A stretch of DNA of 27,500 nucleotides from Trachelipus rathkii (GCA_015478945.1 JABUQX010056966.1:1-27500), one strand, 5' to 3'; counted from the first letter of the stretch, positions 1-10,004 are shown. Program-made: numbers and translations. Notes: generated by a model from the letters alone, not told the origin.

Positions 1-1178
1 TACCGTCAATCGCTTCGCTAAGATCTTGTGCAGAAGACGAACAATCGACGGCAACACACAAATTGGACGGAAGTCACTAAAGGTGACCGGACTATTAGTC
101 TTTGGAATAAGAGTGGCTCTTCCTCTGAATAAGCCCCCTGGAGCAAAAGCCAAAATACCATTCAAAATACGAACGAAGTCCTGTCTCCTGATAGCCTCCA
201 GCTGAGCCAGCGTCACCCCGTCCAAGCCGACAGCTCCGCTCTTCTTTATTTTCTTGAGGGCCCAATTTGCCTCCTCTAAGGTGATCCAGTCACCAAGATC
301 TTGGTAGAGTACGGCATTGTCTTCATCGTATGCAGTCCAGGAATCGGCACGCTCTGGAAGATTGACTCTTTCGGCCAAGTATCGCCTCCAATCACTGCAG
401 ACGTCTTCTGATGGTCGGACGTTTTCGACAAAACCTTCTCTGTCGATAATATAAGTTAGAGCGTCACCTCTATTCTTCTTGTACAGTTCTTGGAGTTTTG
501 CGAATTCCCTTTTCTTCCTTTTTGATCTAGATAAATTTTGTACCTCCCATTGAGCAGGAGCCAGTCTAACCGGATTTCCAGGATGATTCTCAGGATATTC
601 TAACAGTGTGAACCCACATGTTGCCAGGAGGGCCAAAAATTCATCTTCGGAAATAGGGGGTCGCTGCACAGGTGGTGGAGACAACTCCCTTAACTGCCCT
701 CGCAATCGTGGTCGAGGGGGGGTGGGGTTCCTCCACCCGCGCACCTTCAGGTTGTTGAAGTTCTTCTATTTCTGGCATCGGCGGAGGCGGCTGATCCCGA
801 ACACCTCGCAACTGACGTCGAGGGGGGGGTACACCCGCTCGAGCCTGAGCTGCAGGCTGATGTCTCAAATTCTCTAGAATCCTTTTGTAGTTTGCTTGTC
901 TCCTTTTGCCTTTGATAGCTTCCAAAGATCTTTGCGGAAAACTTCGTAGCAGCTCTTGATTCATGAAGGCGACACCTCTCTGTTCAAGGTTCCATTCTTC
1001 ACGAGCCATCATAGTGGTTTCTTCGTTAGGACCAGGCGTTCTTCTTGTGTCTCGGAACACGATTCCAAGGACTTCTGCATATACGCTTCGCCGGTGGTTG
1101 TTCGTCTGTTGATGCACTCTCATGTCCTGAGAGTGGGAATGCGCGCTGGACAGTGGGGCAAACTAACGCCTGCGCCAT
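1..1178 (-). pseudogene. R2-clade non-LTR retrotransposon ORF, N-terminal part, frameshifted
   Basis: This is the beginning of a single-ORF LINE polyprotein that would nick target DNA and reverse-transcribe its own RNA. Reading the minus strand from the likely ATG at 1178, the frame opens with MAQALVCPTVQRAFPLSGH, a damaged C2H2 zinc finger of the kind found at the start of R2-type proteins (its second Cys reads Val). After a frameshift near 1124-1135 comes a basic stretch containing RSLEAIKGKRRQANYK, typical of R2/NeSL proteins, then a proline-rich linker. A second frameshift falls in a G-run at about 714-727. From 720 to 1 the frame is open and enters the RT domain: SGAVGLDGVTLAQLEAIRRQ, then RATLIPKT, SDFRPICVLPSIVRLLHKIL. 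The catalytic YxDD motif and C-terminal nuclease lie outside the window. The clade call is from memory of motifs; NeSL or a neighbouring clade is possible. Confidence 0.82.
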
Positions 1179-1690
1179 GCCTGGCACGCGCCCCCAGATC
1201 TAGCCGCTATTCTAGTAAAGAAATTGCCGAGAGGATTTTGATGTCGTACGGGCTGATAGCCAATCGTCAGTCCGGAGGCTATGGATGGGACCAAAGTTTA
1301 GCTAGCTGCGTTGGTTGACCCACGTCGTGGGTCCCCCCCCGATTTAAGACAGAGACTTAATGGACTGACCCAACCACTGTACTCGAAGAGCGCCACGCCC
1401 TGTGGTGGACCGCGTCCCCGGCAGCAGTAACCGCCGAGCTTGCGCATCCCGACGTCAAGAACCCCACAGACGCCAACAGTTCCGGCAGGGCCATGCGAGA
1501 GGCCTTCGTGATTCATGCAATCTCAGCAGAATTCGGTGATGGTGAGCGAAAGAGCAGCAGCAGAGCGCAAACTGAGCTTGAAGTGTAGGGGTGTTCTGCA
1601 CACCAGGACAAGGTCGTTGCCCTGATCGAGACGAACAGATTACTACGTCAAACTGATGCCACCAACACAACGAGAGTCATAGTATGTTGA
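1179..1690 (+). other. G+C-rich segment with an unidentified plus-strand reading frame
   Basis: This segment lies between the R2-like ORF start and the PLE C-terminus and is much richer in G+C than the window average. It could be the 5' leader of the R2-like element or a piece of unrelated DNA cut by the PLE. A plus-strand frame is open from 1361 to a single TAG at 1586-1588 and continues to a TGA at 1688-1690, with protein-like composition (for example ELAHPDVKNPTDANSS and REAFVIHAISAEFGDGERKS). I do not recognise the family and see no good start codon before the Met near 1492. A C-run at about 1333-1340 may hide a frameshift. It may simply be antisense to retrotransposon leader sequence. 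Confidence 0.3.
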
Positions 1691-4420
1691 AATTGGAAAC
1701 GTTTTTAATACACAAAGATTCAATTAATTTACGTTGAAGGTGAGTCGAAGGCTTGTTGATTGTGACATGGTCCGATCGATGTTTGATGCTGAGGTGTAGA
1801 GCAGATCGTGTAATGTGTGAGGTGCCGAGTTTTGAGCATCGTAGATAAGGTCGTTTGTGCTATGTTGGTATTTTTAGTCTAGGAAAGTCTGTGGTTTCAC
1901 CCAATGTAAGTGAGGTACAAGCTGAAACAAGGATCGGTTTATAGACGCATTGAAATTTTGTTTAAAGGTATGTGTTGGGGGGATTTGAAACATTACGTTT
2001 TTAGAGGAAAAGTGTTTGAAGAGGTGAGTCTGAGGTTTTAAGGTAGAGACTTGCTGATCTGAGAATTAGGTAAATAAGGAATAGGTAAATAGGAAAAGGA
2101 GTTTTTTGGTGGGGTGTTTGGAGGATTGTAAAATTTCTTTTTTGATTTTTTGAAGGAACTGAATAAGATATGTTTAGGGTAGGAAAGTTTACTAAAGGTG
2201 GAAAAAAGATATTTAAGTTCAGTTTGGGGGAAAGGTGTGGAAACAAATACGGAAGGCTCTTAGAAAAGGGAAAAAAGGGTACCCATTTTTGTGTCAGTGG
2301 GATGGGAGGAGAACCAATGAGTAAGGACAGAGAGGTTGACATGTAGGGTTTAGCGAGTAAGACATCGAATAGATAATAAGATGGGAGCTATTATCCCTAG
2401 AAAGGAGGTGTCGAGAAACCGGGAGAGCTTTATGGAAGGAGAGCGTCCATGTGAATTGTATTGTTAGTGTGGATGAGTTAGATGAGAATTGAAGATGTGA
2501 GTGCGGGTTTGTGTGTTGGAGGGGGATGGAAACAAAAATATCATCAACGTACCGGAGCCAAGTTGTGTTAAAGAGAAGGGGGTGGTTGAGAATAAAGAAG
2601 TGTTCAATATAGTTCTCATAAAACGGTTGCTGAGGATAGGGGCGAGAGGTGGGATCCATACTGACGGCCTGGAGTTTTGTGTTAAGTAAGGTTATTAGAA
2701 ATGAGAAAAAAATTCTGTTCATAGTTTTGAAGGTTAAGTTTTTTGAGTAAAGGGAAGGGTACATCTAATGTATAGAGATTTTCAAAAAATATCTTCGGTA
2801 AGAGGGGAATGGGAGGCACAGGCACAGAGAGGTAAATGAGTGAAGACCGACATATAAAAGGCGTAAGAGATATGGTTAGATGGGAAGAGTATTGATGAAG
2901 TTTTAAGATAAATCCTAGTGTGTCTATGTGTAGGGAGTTGAGAAGGGGGAGGAATAAGGACGCCAGAAAAGCGTTTAATGTTGTGTGTTAGGATCATGGT
3001 CTCCTAAAGGTGGGGTACGCGTACCAACGGGGGGGCAGCCCGAAGAGTGGATACTTAGGGGTAGAGCAATAGGAAGTAGGCTTCACGATCACGTTGCGGA
3101 GTGTAATGAATCGTGTATCACGTGTGAGTACGTGAGGTTCTCTCAACTATTCGCGTGCCTTTATTGAATGATATGTATATCATATTATTAAATGAGTGCT
3201 ATTGTTATGATATATTTAGGATACTGTATTAAGTGTAGTTATACTGCTTTAATATTATAGGCTATAATGGGGTACAACTTATAGTATAGTATTGTCCGCA
3301 TAGGGGTACGCGGATCAAGAAATTTGGAGACGCTGGTTTAGATAACCATGGGAAGTTTGTATAGGAACATGAGTTGATATAAGCAATGAGGGACGAAGCG
3401 GGAATGTAGGTTTGTGTGTCTTAGGAATACCGTGAAAATTGTGAGAGACGGGGAGGCTAGGGTTTAAGATGCATTTAAGAACGGTGAGGGAAGTTTTGAG
3501 AAGTGAGGTTTAGAAGTGTGTTGATTGAATAATGTGCTGTGAAGTTATTGTAGAGGGTGTTGCTGTTAAGTTAAGAGTGTTGTGGAGTTATCATAAAGTA
3601 GGGTGTTACATTAGAGGATAGGTAGACAAGCTTGTGTTTACGATGGCCAAATTTTGTCCCTTGTTTGATCTAGGTTGTACTAAAGATATCGCTGATTATT
3701 TTTATAGTGACTGAAACAGGCGTCGTGAATAATTTCTTCGGTACAGTGTGTTGCTTTTTAAGCAATTAATGATAACCATGCTCATAGTATCCGCTTTTGA
3801 GTAAAATCCATGAGTGAAGTTGAGATTTTGTGTAATGTCGTAGTTTTTCCATGTTTTCAACAGCGTGCAATATTGAGATACTGGTCGTTTTTAATTAATA
3901 GTAAATATAAATATAATTTACCTATATTTTTTTCATCATTAAAGTAAGAACATGTTAGAGAGGTTTTAGTAAATTCTATCTACTGACCGAATTGAAATGG
4001 TCCAAGGGTTATTGTAGTAGATAAGTTTAAAGTTTTGGTTTAGAGATGATTTTTTTGTTAATAGAACAGTATCCTTATAAGTATGTGCGCTGTTGAAATG
4101 ATTAATAAAGTTCAATAAGGAATTTGGAAAAAATTGGTACCATGTTTGTTGAAGATTCTTAAAACTGTGAAAGCATTTCGCAAAGGTGTTTTTAACTTCA
4201 AGTTTTGCATCATGAATTTTGGCTAGCAGAATTTCTCTATATACATTTGGGAATGGGTTGAAGAGTCAAAGGTTATGCAATTAGGAATTAATGTTTTCGG
4301 TAAAACTAGGTTGTTGAGACAATCTTTCAAAAATTTAAGGTTGTAATTTCTTAGAAGTGAGAGACAATCATAAGAGTCGCCTGTATTTAGAAATTTTTCT
4401 GATAAAAAGTTGAGATTCAT
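1677..4420 (-). pseudogene. Penelope-like element, nearly full-length, interrupted (copy A)
   Basis: Once the 341-bp insertion at 2995-3335 is removed, about 2.4 kb remains, the usual size of a PLE protein. In minus-strand order: an N-terminal helical region from 4420 (LKFLKDCLNNLVLPKTL) that continues, after a frameshift at about 4223, through LAKIHDAKLEVKNTFAKCF; a degenerate RSNKGQNLAIVN near 3640; HGIPKTHKPTFPLRPS near 3430; a worn motif A (YMSVFTHLP) near 2865; the RT catalytic YVDD at 2551-2540; a linker; then a damaged GIY-YIG nuclease region ending ESLCIKNVSNFNIL at a TGA (1677-1679). Several frameshifts and stops make it inactive. PLEs insert by RNA-templated synthesis using the GIY-YIG nuclease. 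The least certain part is 3660-4000, where little family signal remains. Confidence 0.82.
2995..3335. mobile_element. Non-autonomous hAT-type element inserted in PLE copy A
   Basis: The left end CATGGTCTCCTAAAGGTGG continues into GGGTACGCGTACC; the right end, read inward on the minus strand, is CAGCGTCTCCAAATTTC followed by GATCCGCGTACCCC. These form imperfect terminal inverted repeats of the kind seen in hAT short elements that begin CAGNGNTCTC and carry a CGCGTACC block. The flanking octamers are gttaggat (2987-2994) and gtttagat (3336-3343), 6 of 8 identical, consistent with the 8-bp target duplication of hAT. The interior has no long ORF. PLE coding sequence resumes on both sides, so the insertion is younger than the PLE. 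Confidence 0.75.
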
Positions 4421-4859
4421 AATACGGCATAGTTATGTAGATTAGTTCTAAGCAAGTAATTCGCTAGTTTTATAGATAGTTAAGAGGCCTTAAGGAATAA
4501 AGATCTAATCACTTTTTTTTTAATTTTTATTTATGTCCTCAGAGAGTTTCTAAAAATTTTGCTCCTTACCACCATGCGTAAATAAATCGAATCAAAGTTT
4601 TAAGTGGCAGAGTAGTACCCTCCAACGAAGTTCCTTTTCTAACAGAGCTCAAAGTGCGACAGTGTTTTTTTGCACAGCGGAAATTATTACATACCTTTCT
4701 TATAGTTAAAATCGATTAAATTTTCACAATTCGTTCTTTTCCTTCGGAATATATTAAATTTTTTGCAAGAACGTTTATAGCATCAATGTCACTATCAATT
4801 TAATTTTTAAAAACACTCTAATTAAATAGACACGACATAGTGACCAAAAATTTTAAGAA
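4421..4859. other. A+T-rich spacer between two PLE copies, no gene seen
   Basis: The sequence is A+T-rich with homopolymer runs (T-run near 4511-4519) and no coding frame of note. It may contain the leader of copy A and the 3' untranslated part of copy B, but I cannot show either. Confidence 0.5.
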
Positions 4860-5618
4860 TTAAACTAAAATAAAACTATATAAATGTACTAAGTGTGGCT
4901 TTGAGTATTTTCTGTCGAAGGCTTGTGTGATTGGTGACATGTCATCGATGTTGATCCTATGGTTGAGAGTAGATATGTGTAGTGTGAGTGCAGAGTTTTG
5001 AGCATCGTGGATAAGGTCTTGTATTCGTTGGTATTTTCGTCTAGTGAATTCATTGGTTTCACCAATGTAATGGGAGGTACAGCTGAAACAGGGAATTTTA
5101 TAGACGCATTGGGAAATGTTGTTGAAGGTATGTTTAAAAATACGTTTTAAGGAAAAGGTGTTTGAAGAGGTGAGTCTGAGGTTTTAAGGTAGAGACTTGA
5201 TTGATCTGAGAGATAGTAAATAAGGTGAGTAGGTAAAAAAGGAAGCTTTTCATGTGTGCTAAAAAATTTCTTTTTTGCTTTTTTTTTTTTTTGAACGAAC
5301 TGGTTAAGATATGTTTTATGGTGGGAAAGTTTACTATAGTTGGAAAATGATAATTAGTTCAGTTTTGGGGGAAAGATGTGGGGAACAAATACGGAAGGCC
5401 TCTAAGAAAAGGGAAGAAAGGGATACTCATTTTTCGTGTTAGTGGATAGGAGAACCAGTGATGTATAAGAGGGTATTAATGTAGGTTTACGATAACATTA
5501 TTGATAATAGAGATGGACTATATCCCAAGAAACGGAGGGTGTCGAGAAAACGGGAGAGTTTTAATTGGAAGAGAGCTCGCATGGTGAATTTTGTGTTAGT
5601 GTGCATGAGTTATATGAA
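4860..5618 (-). pseudogene. Penelope-like element C-terminal part with well-preserved GIY-YIG domain (copy B)
   Basis: On the minus strand, the frame from 5108 to the TAA at 4862-4860 is open and reads CVYKIPCFSCTSHYIGETNE, then FTRRKYQRIQDLIHDAQNSA, LTLHISTLNHRINIDDMSPI and TQAFDRK. This is the GIY-YIG endonuclease that closes PLE proteins, with the usual Cys pair just before the YIG. Upstream (5110-5618) the sequence follows copy A's linker with frequent indels, so the RT half is not readable as one frame. Copies A and B belong to one family; B keeps the better nuclease and A the better RT catalytic motif. The copy stops at an inverted junction near 5618. Confidence 0.85.
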
Positions 5619-5735
5619 ATTTGAAACTTTATTGAACACTTCTTTAATTCTCAATCACCCACTTCTTCTCTAACTACTTGGCTCTCCGTACGTCGATGAT
5701 ATTTTTGTTTCCATCCCCCTCAACACAAACCTTAC
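5619..5735 (+). pseudogene. Plus-strand fragment of PLE RT carrying the YVDD motif
   Basis: This stretch is the reverse complement of the part of copy A around 2500-2625. It contains TACGTCGATGAT at 5689-5700, the RT catalytic YVDD followed by IFV, in the plus orientation. It abuts copy B head to head and ends at a CA microsatellite. No complete frame survives. Confidence 0.75.
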
Positions 5736-5743
5736 TTCGCATT

Positions 5744-5800
5744 CAACACACACACACACACACCACACACACACATATATAATATATATATATATAATAT

Positions 5801-5847
<47 letters not shown>

Positions 5848-5862
5848 TTATATATGTATGTG
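5744..5862. repeat. (CA)n followed by (TA)n microsatellite
   Basis: A CA tract (5744-5775, one CC interruption) passes directly into an interrupted TA tract. It borders the left side of fold-back element 1. Confidence 0.95.
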
Positions 5863-6484
5863 TCTGTGTGTAAGACAAAAATAAATTGGACTTAAAATTC
5901 AATTAGACAGTTAGAAGAGTCTTTGTTAGAAATAATAGAGTTCATAAATATTATGTAGAACTAAATTTTATTCATCGAATAATAGAATTTTTTTAGTGTT
6001 CCCATTTAGGGGATCGAACCGACGGGGGACAGAAGGGGGGACTTCGTCCCTCTCGTCGTCTGCCGGAGGTTTCGAGGTACCCCGACTTCTGCAATTTAGC
6101 GGTCCCCTATGGTATCCTTTTATTAAATAATACATAGTGGTTAAAGGGAAATTAACATTATTCTTTTTAACTAAGAGTACCATAGGGAAACCGGCAAAAG
6201 ATGGCGGAGCGAGGTCTCTCGGCTCCCGGTGAGACGGACGGGGAGACTTCGTGCCCCTCTAACCCCGTCGGCTCGGAGTCCCCCCTAAATGGGGAAACAA
6301 AAAAAAATTCCTAAATTATTTTTTTTTTTACGAAAATTGAAAAATTTAAAAATTGAGCAAAAATAAACATGAAAAAAAACAATGCTTTTTTAGTTAGTTT
6401 CCATATCCTTATGAAACTTTTATTCTAAATAAGGTTCTTCGAAAAGTCTATAGATAGATTTTTCTCGTTATTATGCACTTCACC
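5863..6484. mobile_element. Fold-back element 1: long inverted arms with an inverted pair of G+C-rich cores
   Basis: Both sides are TA tracts. The arms are complementary: the left arm from about 5883 (gacagttagaagagtcttt, then ttcataaatattatg) matches the reverse complement of 6300-6475 (gacttttcgaagaacctta, then ttcataaggatatgg). The centre holds two copies of a G+C-rich unit in opposite orientation, 6000-6118 minus and 6176-6296 plus, separated by about 57 A+T-rich bases. Each unit begins near a GGTACC-like block followed by GATGGCGGAG or TTGCAGAAGTCGGGG and ends CCCTAAATGGG. No transposase is encoded. This is the only member with a split, mirrored core. Confidence 0.75.
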
Positions 6485-6485
6485 A

Positions 6486-6542
6486 TATTATATATATATA
6501 TCGTATATATATATATATTATTAATAATATATATATATATTA

Positions 6543-6580
<38 letters not shown>

Positions 6581-6594
6581 TATTATATATATAG
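6486..6594. repeat. (TA)n tract
   Basis: Interrupted TA dinucleotide array flanking fold-back element 1 on its right. Confidence 0.97.
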
Positions 6595-8056
6595 TTTTGA
6601 TAATAATGAATTACACGTTTCAATTTATACTTTGACATTTGTGGGTCACTTACATTTAATCTGATCCTTCTAGTTTAAAGTCTGTTAATTAATGTGAAAC
6701 ACTGGTAACATAACAGTAAGCTGAATAGATAATTATCGCTCTAGTACTTTGATAAAAGGATTAATTAGCAGTTTCGTACTTAGTAAGAAACTATTTGATT
6801 AATTTAACTGTACAATGCTGAGTTTATTAGATTCTTCAAGGAAAATGTCCGTTACCAACAAACTTCCTGGATCTTTCTCACTAAAAGGAAATCTTCAGAA
6901 TTGACAAGAATAAACTTTGTTTATTGTTAAATTGGAAAACTTTGGTTTTGATATTTGATTTCAAAGGTAAAGAGAATTTTCTTTACCTCGACGTTCGCTT
7001 TTCAACGTTGCTGTTCATTATTTTTTTCTTTTAAAGTTGTCTATTTTGAAGGAATTACAAAGTTCCTATATTTTTAAAAGGAGTTGTAAATAGAGATTGA
7101 TATAGTTACAAATTATATCAAACTTATATTAATTATGAGTTAATCTGTTTTATTACTTTTTTATTCGAAGTTCTTTCCATATGAAAACATAAAATGAATC
7201 TATCTGTCCCCACAGAATAAATTTATTCACAATTTTCATTGTTCATAGATGTAACTAACCTCTTTAAAATTTAAAAAAAAAAAATTCTATATGCGTAATA
7301 GCCTAGAATTTCCATGTTCCAATAATGATAGATGTGAACACATTTATTTAGAAATGTCTTTTTAGTACCTTGAGAAATCATGTGATATGGTTGCCAGTCA
7401 TATTCTCTCTATATTCTGAATTTATTTTTACTTCAAAATCAAAAAACCTCAATCGACCTGTTGTCTTTTTTTGTATTAAATGCCACTATAATTGCAACAT
7501 ATCTGCAGGTTTCTTTGATATCGATGATATCGGAAGTTATTTTCTAAATCAGTCTTTAAAAAAAATCGATCAATCGTTCTCTACCATACGTCTGGCGCGC
7601 CGCTGGGATTTTCTTTTGTTGTTGCCATTTCTCACCATAACCATATTGTCGTACACTCACTAGCTTTGGACATACAGCTGTCTCTTACACTTTTCTCTTA
7701 ACAAAGAAGCCGTGAAGGAATTGGCTTAAAAACGTAAACTTTTTTAATTTACATTTTTTTTAAATCACTTGTTCACTTTGTTTTGAAGTTTTACCATTTT
7801 AATTAGTGGTTTAAAAAAATGCTTATATAATTCAAACACGAGACGTGTGTTGTTCTTTATCACAAAACCCACAGATTTTCAAAGGTATACTTCCAACCAA
7901 TATGTTAAATAAAACATTAAACATGAAAAGTATAGAGCCAGTAGGAGGCCACATGGGCCTATCAAGACTGTCTCTGTCAACTAAAGTAATAACATGCTAA
8001 TGCAAAACCCACACAGCATCCTAGGCTTGTCAATATCTTTCATTGTATAAAGCAAG
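6595..8056. other. A+T-rich stretch with no recognisable gene
   Basis: I find no protein family, RNA gene or repeat unit here. An open frame at 7370-7663 has no recognisable domain and composition like its surroundings. Part of this stretch may be unique host sequence. Confidence 0.5.
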
Positions 8057-8281
8057 TGTTATATTAATTGGATTATCAGGATCAAGATTTTGAACTCCGC
8101 AGAAAAGAAAGGACAGATTGTATCATTTTGAAATATTATTTATTTTCGTAAAATTAATTAATATAAGAATAATTTTATTTGGAATTATTTAGCGAGATAT
8201 ATTTTTGAAGTAAAATTATTTCGTGGGAAAAAGATGCTTAAGGTAACTCCACTCATTAACATCTTGGATACTGTGGGATAG

Positions 8282-8288
8282 TATAAAT
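8282..8288 (+). promoter_or_regulatory. TATA-box candidate
   Basis: TATAAAT lies about 25-30 bases before the relatively G+C-rich stretch CACGCGGGTTCTATCTC, a plausible start region for a retroelement transcript. Confidence 0.35.
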
Positions 8289-8339
8289 ATAAGTTAATTA
8301 GTTCTCACGCGGGTTCTATCTCTTGTTAGAAATTCTCTG

Positions 8340-8762
8340 TTGGAAGACTTCGTGTCTGTGGAATCTCTCATACGAAAATTGTTATCAGAAGACTTTGTGT
8401 CTGTTGGATGAATATTCATTTGGAATAACTTACCTGAAGACTTTCGTATATAGAGAATATCAGAAGTGACTCGTGATCACTTGAGGAGAACTACTTGAGA
8501 AAATATTTGAAATTATTTGAGAAGAACTACGTTGGAAGTGACCTGTAATCACGTGATGAAGATTATATCAGCAGTGGCTCATGAACTTATGAAGAGAACT
8601 ATTTTGGAGCGACTTGAAATCGCTTGAGAAGAATTATTTTGGAAGTAACTTCTAATCATTTGAGAAGATATAATCAGAACGTGACCTGAAGTCACCAGAT
8701 AATATTGAAAACAGGAGTTATTAAAGAAGCAATTTTTTAGAGAGTGACTCATCGTTACAAGT
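8340..8762. repeat. Imperfect ~36-bp tandem array of self-complementary units
   Basis: About ten degenerate units of 33-40 bases (two longer), commonly ending TTGAGAAGAACTA. Most carry a short dyad with a 5-8 base loop: AGAC/GTCT (8345-8357 and 8390-8402), AAGTGA/TCACTT (8464-8482), GTGA/TCAC (8538-8552), AGCGA/TCGCT (8608-8624), GTGAC/GTCAC (8681-8695) and GTGAC/GTTAC (8744-8758, one wobble). One unit (8642-8660) has lost good pairing. The array lies inside the possible LTR, downstream of its TATA box. Confidence 0.6.
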
Positions 8763-8918
8763 GAAGGACTATCGGTTATCAGTTGGTCTATTCACGACAC
8801 TAACAACGTTTGTGAAGTAAGATTTATTTAATATTTAGAATACTTCTGTATCCAAGATTGAAATTCGTGAAGCGGATTATACCCTAGGCGATCAAATTTA
8901 TTTTTTGTTTCTGTTATT

Positions 8919-8924
8919 AATAAA
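8919..8924 (+). promoter_or_regulatory. Polyadenylation signal candidate
   Basis: AATAAA, about 50 bases before the TGTAACA end of the possible LTR. Confidence 0.35.
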
Positions 8925-9013
8925 AGAATTTCTGGAATTGTCACCGTGTCTATTTACCTGATATTCCATCCTGTAACACCAAGTAGGTTACTATCAAAGG
9001 ATAAAACTAGGCC

Positions 9014-9465
9014 CTATATAGCTAAGGTATGTGATACCCACAATACAAGCTTTAACAATGTTATAATTACAGCATGATGTTTTACCTTAATAGCTACCTT
9101 GAACCCCGGCAATTTGGCTTGGTCAAAATATACTATATGATGGATAAAACCATCCATATACCTATCCAATCCTTTCGTAAATGTTGCAAGTAAGTCACAC
9201 TCAACAACCTCCTGCGGCAAACCACTTCAAAAATTAACCGTATTACAGGATGCATGTTTTCTTGCATGGAGATTTCGTCCGTCCGCTATTTTCTTATCTT
9301 GTCCCCTGGTCTGCCGCCCGTAGTTTACTATAAAGAATGTATTAGTCACATTATTATCAGTAGATGTAAATATTTTGTAAACTTGTATCATGCCCCCTCT
9401 AAGAAATTGCCTTTCTACAGAAAACATTCCTAACTTACGGCTCTCATCGTAGCTCTTACCTCAAA
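9014..9465 (-). pseudogene. LINE reverse transcriptase C-terminal remnant
   Basis: Reading the minus strand: SYDESRKLGMFSVERQFLRG, GMIQVYKIFTSTDNNVTNTF, RQTRGQDKKIADGRNLHARK, then an in-frame TGA at 9225-9227 where the family usually has Trp, then SGLPQEVVECDLLATFTKGLDRYMDGF. This is the conserved tail that follows the RT domain in CR1/L2/Jockey-type LINEs of many invertebrates (pattern RRxxRGDxIxxYKI ... LPxEVV ... FKxxLDxY). The catalytic RT motifs are absent because the copy is 5'-truncated, as is usual for LINEs. Homology-like sequence continues in another frame (CIVGITYLSYIGPSF) to about 8999. Exact clade not determined. Confidence 0.8.
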
Positions 9466-9475
9466 CCCAGAATAT

Positions 9476-9548
9476 ATTACTATATATAATATTAATATAT
9501 ATCTATATATATATAGTAATATATATATATATATATATATATAAATAT

Positions 9549-9647
<99 letters not shown>

Positions 9648-9648
9648 G
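9476..9648. repeat. (TA)n tract
   Basis: Long interrupted TA array directly upstream of the LINE remnant's reading direction. Confidence 0.97.
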
Positions 9649-9899
9649 CAGTAAAATATTTCAACAATTGAGCAAGCCAAAACAAAAATATAAATAGTGA
9701 CATTAGAGAAGTAAATTATGACAAATAACACATTTAGAATTTCTTTGTATTAATTTTATTATATAAAATTTCATGTTTGTATTAATTATTTCTATATGTC
9801 TTATTATATATATAAAATTTATATGTTCCAAGGGTTTGAGCCTATGAAACTAACAATTTTACAAGCAATTTAAATTTTAATTATTATTATATTCGTTTA

Positions 9900-9911
9900 T
9901 ATTATATATAT

Positions 9912-9955
<44 letters not shown>

Positions 9956-9998
9956 AATATATATATATATATATAATAATAATATATATATATATAGT
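9900..9998. repeat. (TA)n tract
   Basis: TA array bordering fold-back element 2 on the left. The 250 bases before it (9649-9899) are A+T-rich with nothing recognisable. Confidence 0.96.
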
Positions 9999-10004
9999 AT
10001 ATAA

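Larger units (their letters stand above)
8057..8980 (+). mobile_element. Possible solo LTR
   Basis: The segment has the signals of a retroviral-type LTR in the right order: a TATA box (TATAAAT, 8282-8288), a 5' leader-like region, a polyadenylation signal AATAAA (8919-8924), and an end in TGTAACA (8972-8978). The proposed left end TGTTA at 8057 is followed by GATTATCAGG, resembling the reverse complement of the right end (TGTTACAGG, then ATATCAGG). I see no second LTR, primer-binding site, polypurine tract or clear target duplication, so the left boundary is uncertain. It could instead be a host promoter and first exon. Confidence 0.3.

Noticed and set aside
608..877. Plus-strand frames at 608-877 and 956-1318
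   Set aside because: They are antisense to the R2-like polyprotein, whose minus-strand frames carry clear family motifs.
2501..2689. 62-codon plus-strand frame
   Set aside because: It is the antisense of the PLE RT region containing YVDD.
2985..3167. 60-codon plus-strand frame
   Set aside because: It falls within the non-autonomous hAT insertion and crosses its terminal repeat; no transposase similarity.
6003..6020. Possible tRNA gene at GGTTCGATCCC
   Set aside because: Only the T-arm-like sequence is present. No acceptor, D or anticodon stem can be formed at tRNA spacing; it belongs to the fold-back core.
7370..7663. 97-codon frame as a possible host gene
   Set aside because: It has no recognisable domain, no supporting splice or promoter context, and composition like neighbouring noncoding DNA.
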